Assembly: GCF_001544535.1 (NCBI RefSeq)
Contig: NZ_FCON02000020.1
Span: forward strand, 1-64,000
Length of the DNA stretch: 64,000 bases
Reading direction: 5' to 3'
DNA from: Caballeronia choica
GTDB lineage: Bacteria; Pseudomonadota; Gammaproteobacteria; Burkholderiales; Burkholderiaceae
Shown here: piece after piece, positions 63,861-64,000 of the stretch
Position numbering within the stretch: position 1 is the first letter of the stretch
Layout of the letters: every line of letters starts with the position of its first letter
Translations under genes and position numbers: made by a program
Notes under the pieces: model-generated
Databases searched by the model: none
What the model was told of the DNA's origin: nothing
Seen by the model: the letters and a program-made list of their open reading frames with translations, nothing else

Positions 63861-64000
63861 TACATGGAATTGTGAATTCTTCAAGCAAACAAGTTCGCAA
63901 GAAACGTCGTGATCAGACAGATCACGAAAGCAGTGGCTACTACGGGTTAATACTCGCACTCAGATTCCATACCCGATCTCCTACGTTGAAGGCCGAGCGA
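63861..64000. other. Right window edge, no gene assigned
   Basis: The last 140 bases contain no complete ORF. A short hydrophobic minus-strand frame (VVATAFVICLITTFLANLFA, ending near 63883) is preceded in frame by a stop, so it would need a non-standard start. Confidence 0.3.

Noticed and set aside
63883-63950. Short hydrophobic peptide resembling a type I toxin
   Set aside because: An in-frame stop precedes it and no start codon or antisense RNA promoter could be identified.

Overview
The window is high-GC proteobacterial DNA that looks like part of a large plasmid (megaplasmid) of a Burkholderia/Paraburkholderia-type betaproteobacterium. The evidence is gene content: a complete PRTRC cluster (ParB-related, ThiF-related cassette), a ParM/ParR-like pair beside a repeat array, TrbB-C-D-E-J-L type conjugation genes with a TraD-like coupling protein, an SbcCD pair, H-NS- and HU-type nucleoid proteins, and an accessory copy of rpoD. 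No rRNA, tRNA or CRISPR array was seen. I found no recognisable replication initiator gene.

Region 1 (1-13 kb) is accessory and partly decayed. It holds an IS21-like terminus, a DUF4337 membrane protein, a protein with two helix-turn-helix-like segments, an H-NS gene interrupted by stop codons, a full-length plasmid-borne RpoD, a frameshifted CoiA-like gene, an Xre/RES toxin-antitoxin pair, a frameshifted DUF1488 gene, a compact RRXRR/PLMP-HNH nuclease resembling IshB, an HU-like protein, and the 3' two-thirds of a malic enzyme gene (maeB).

Region 2 (13-23.9 kb) holds SbcC, a small partner and SbcD on the minus strand, a frameshifted NADAR gene, a Gp3/RDF-like plasmid protein, then a plus-strand block with an AcaB-like protein, a membrane protein, a bactofilin and a CsbD protein.

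Region 3 (23.9-38.9 kb) is the conjugation block on the minus strand: VirB11, VirB2, VirB3, VirB4, VirB5, VirB6, a TraI_2-like protein, a TraD-like coupling protein, DUF4400 and small proteins, an AcaB-like protein and a UvrD-like helicase. The outer core-complex genes (VirB7-VirB10) are absent from the window.

Region 4 (39-46.6 kb) is plasmid backbone: a MoxR-type AAA ATPase, DUF3150 and VWA/metallopeptidase triad, then hypothetical and lipoprotein genes. Region 5 (47.1-53.7 kb) is the PRTRC cluster: ParB, a small ORF, E, C (ubiquitin-like), F, B (E2-like), A (JAMM protease) and ThiF (E1-like). It has the parts of a ubiquitin-like conjugation cycle tied to a partition-type protein.

Region 6 (53.7-64 kb) carries a DnaA-box cluster, an operator-promoter module, small membrane and zinc-binding proteins, a response regulator, a tyrosine recombinase with a C-terminal HTH, and parM/parR preceded by four 11-bp repeats.

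Two dispersed regulatory families stand out. A stem-loop leader occurs six times on the minus strand, five times upstream of backbone genes and followed by terminator-like hairpins. A 26-bp palindrome occurs four times, twice at an identical distance from a good sigma-70 promoter.
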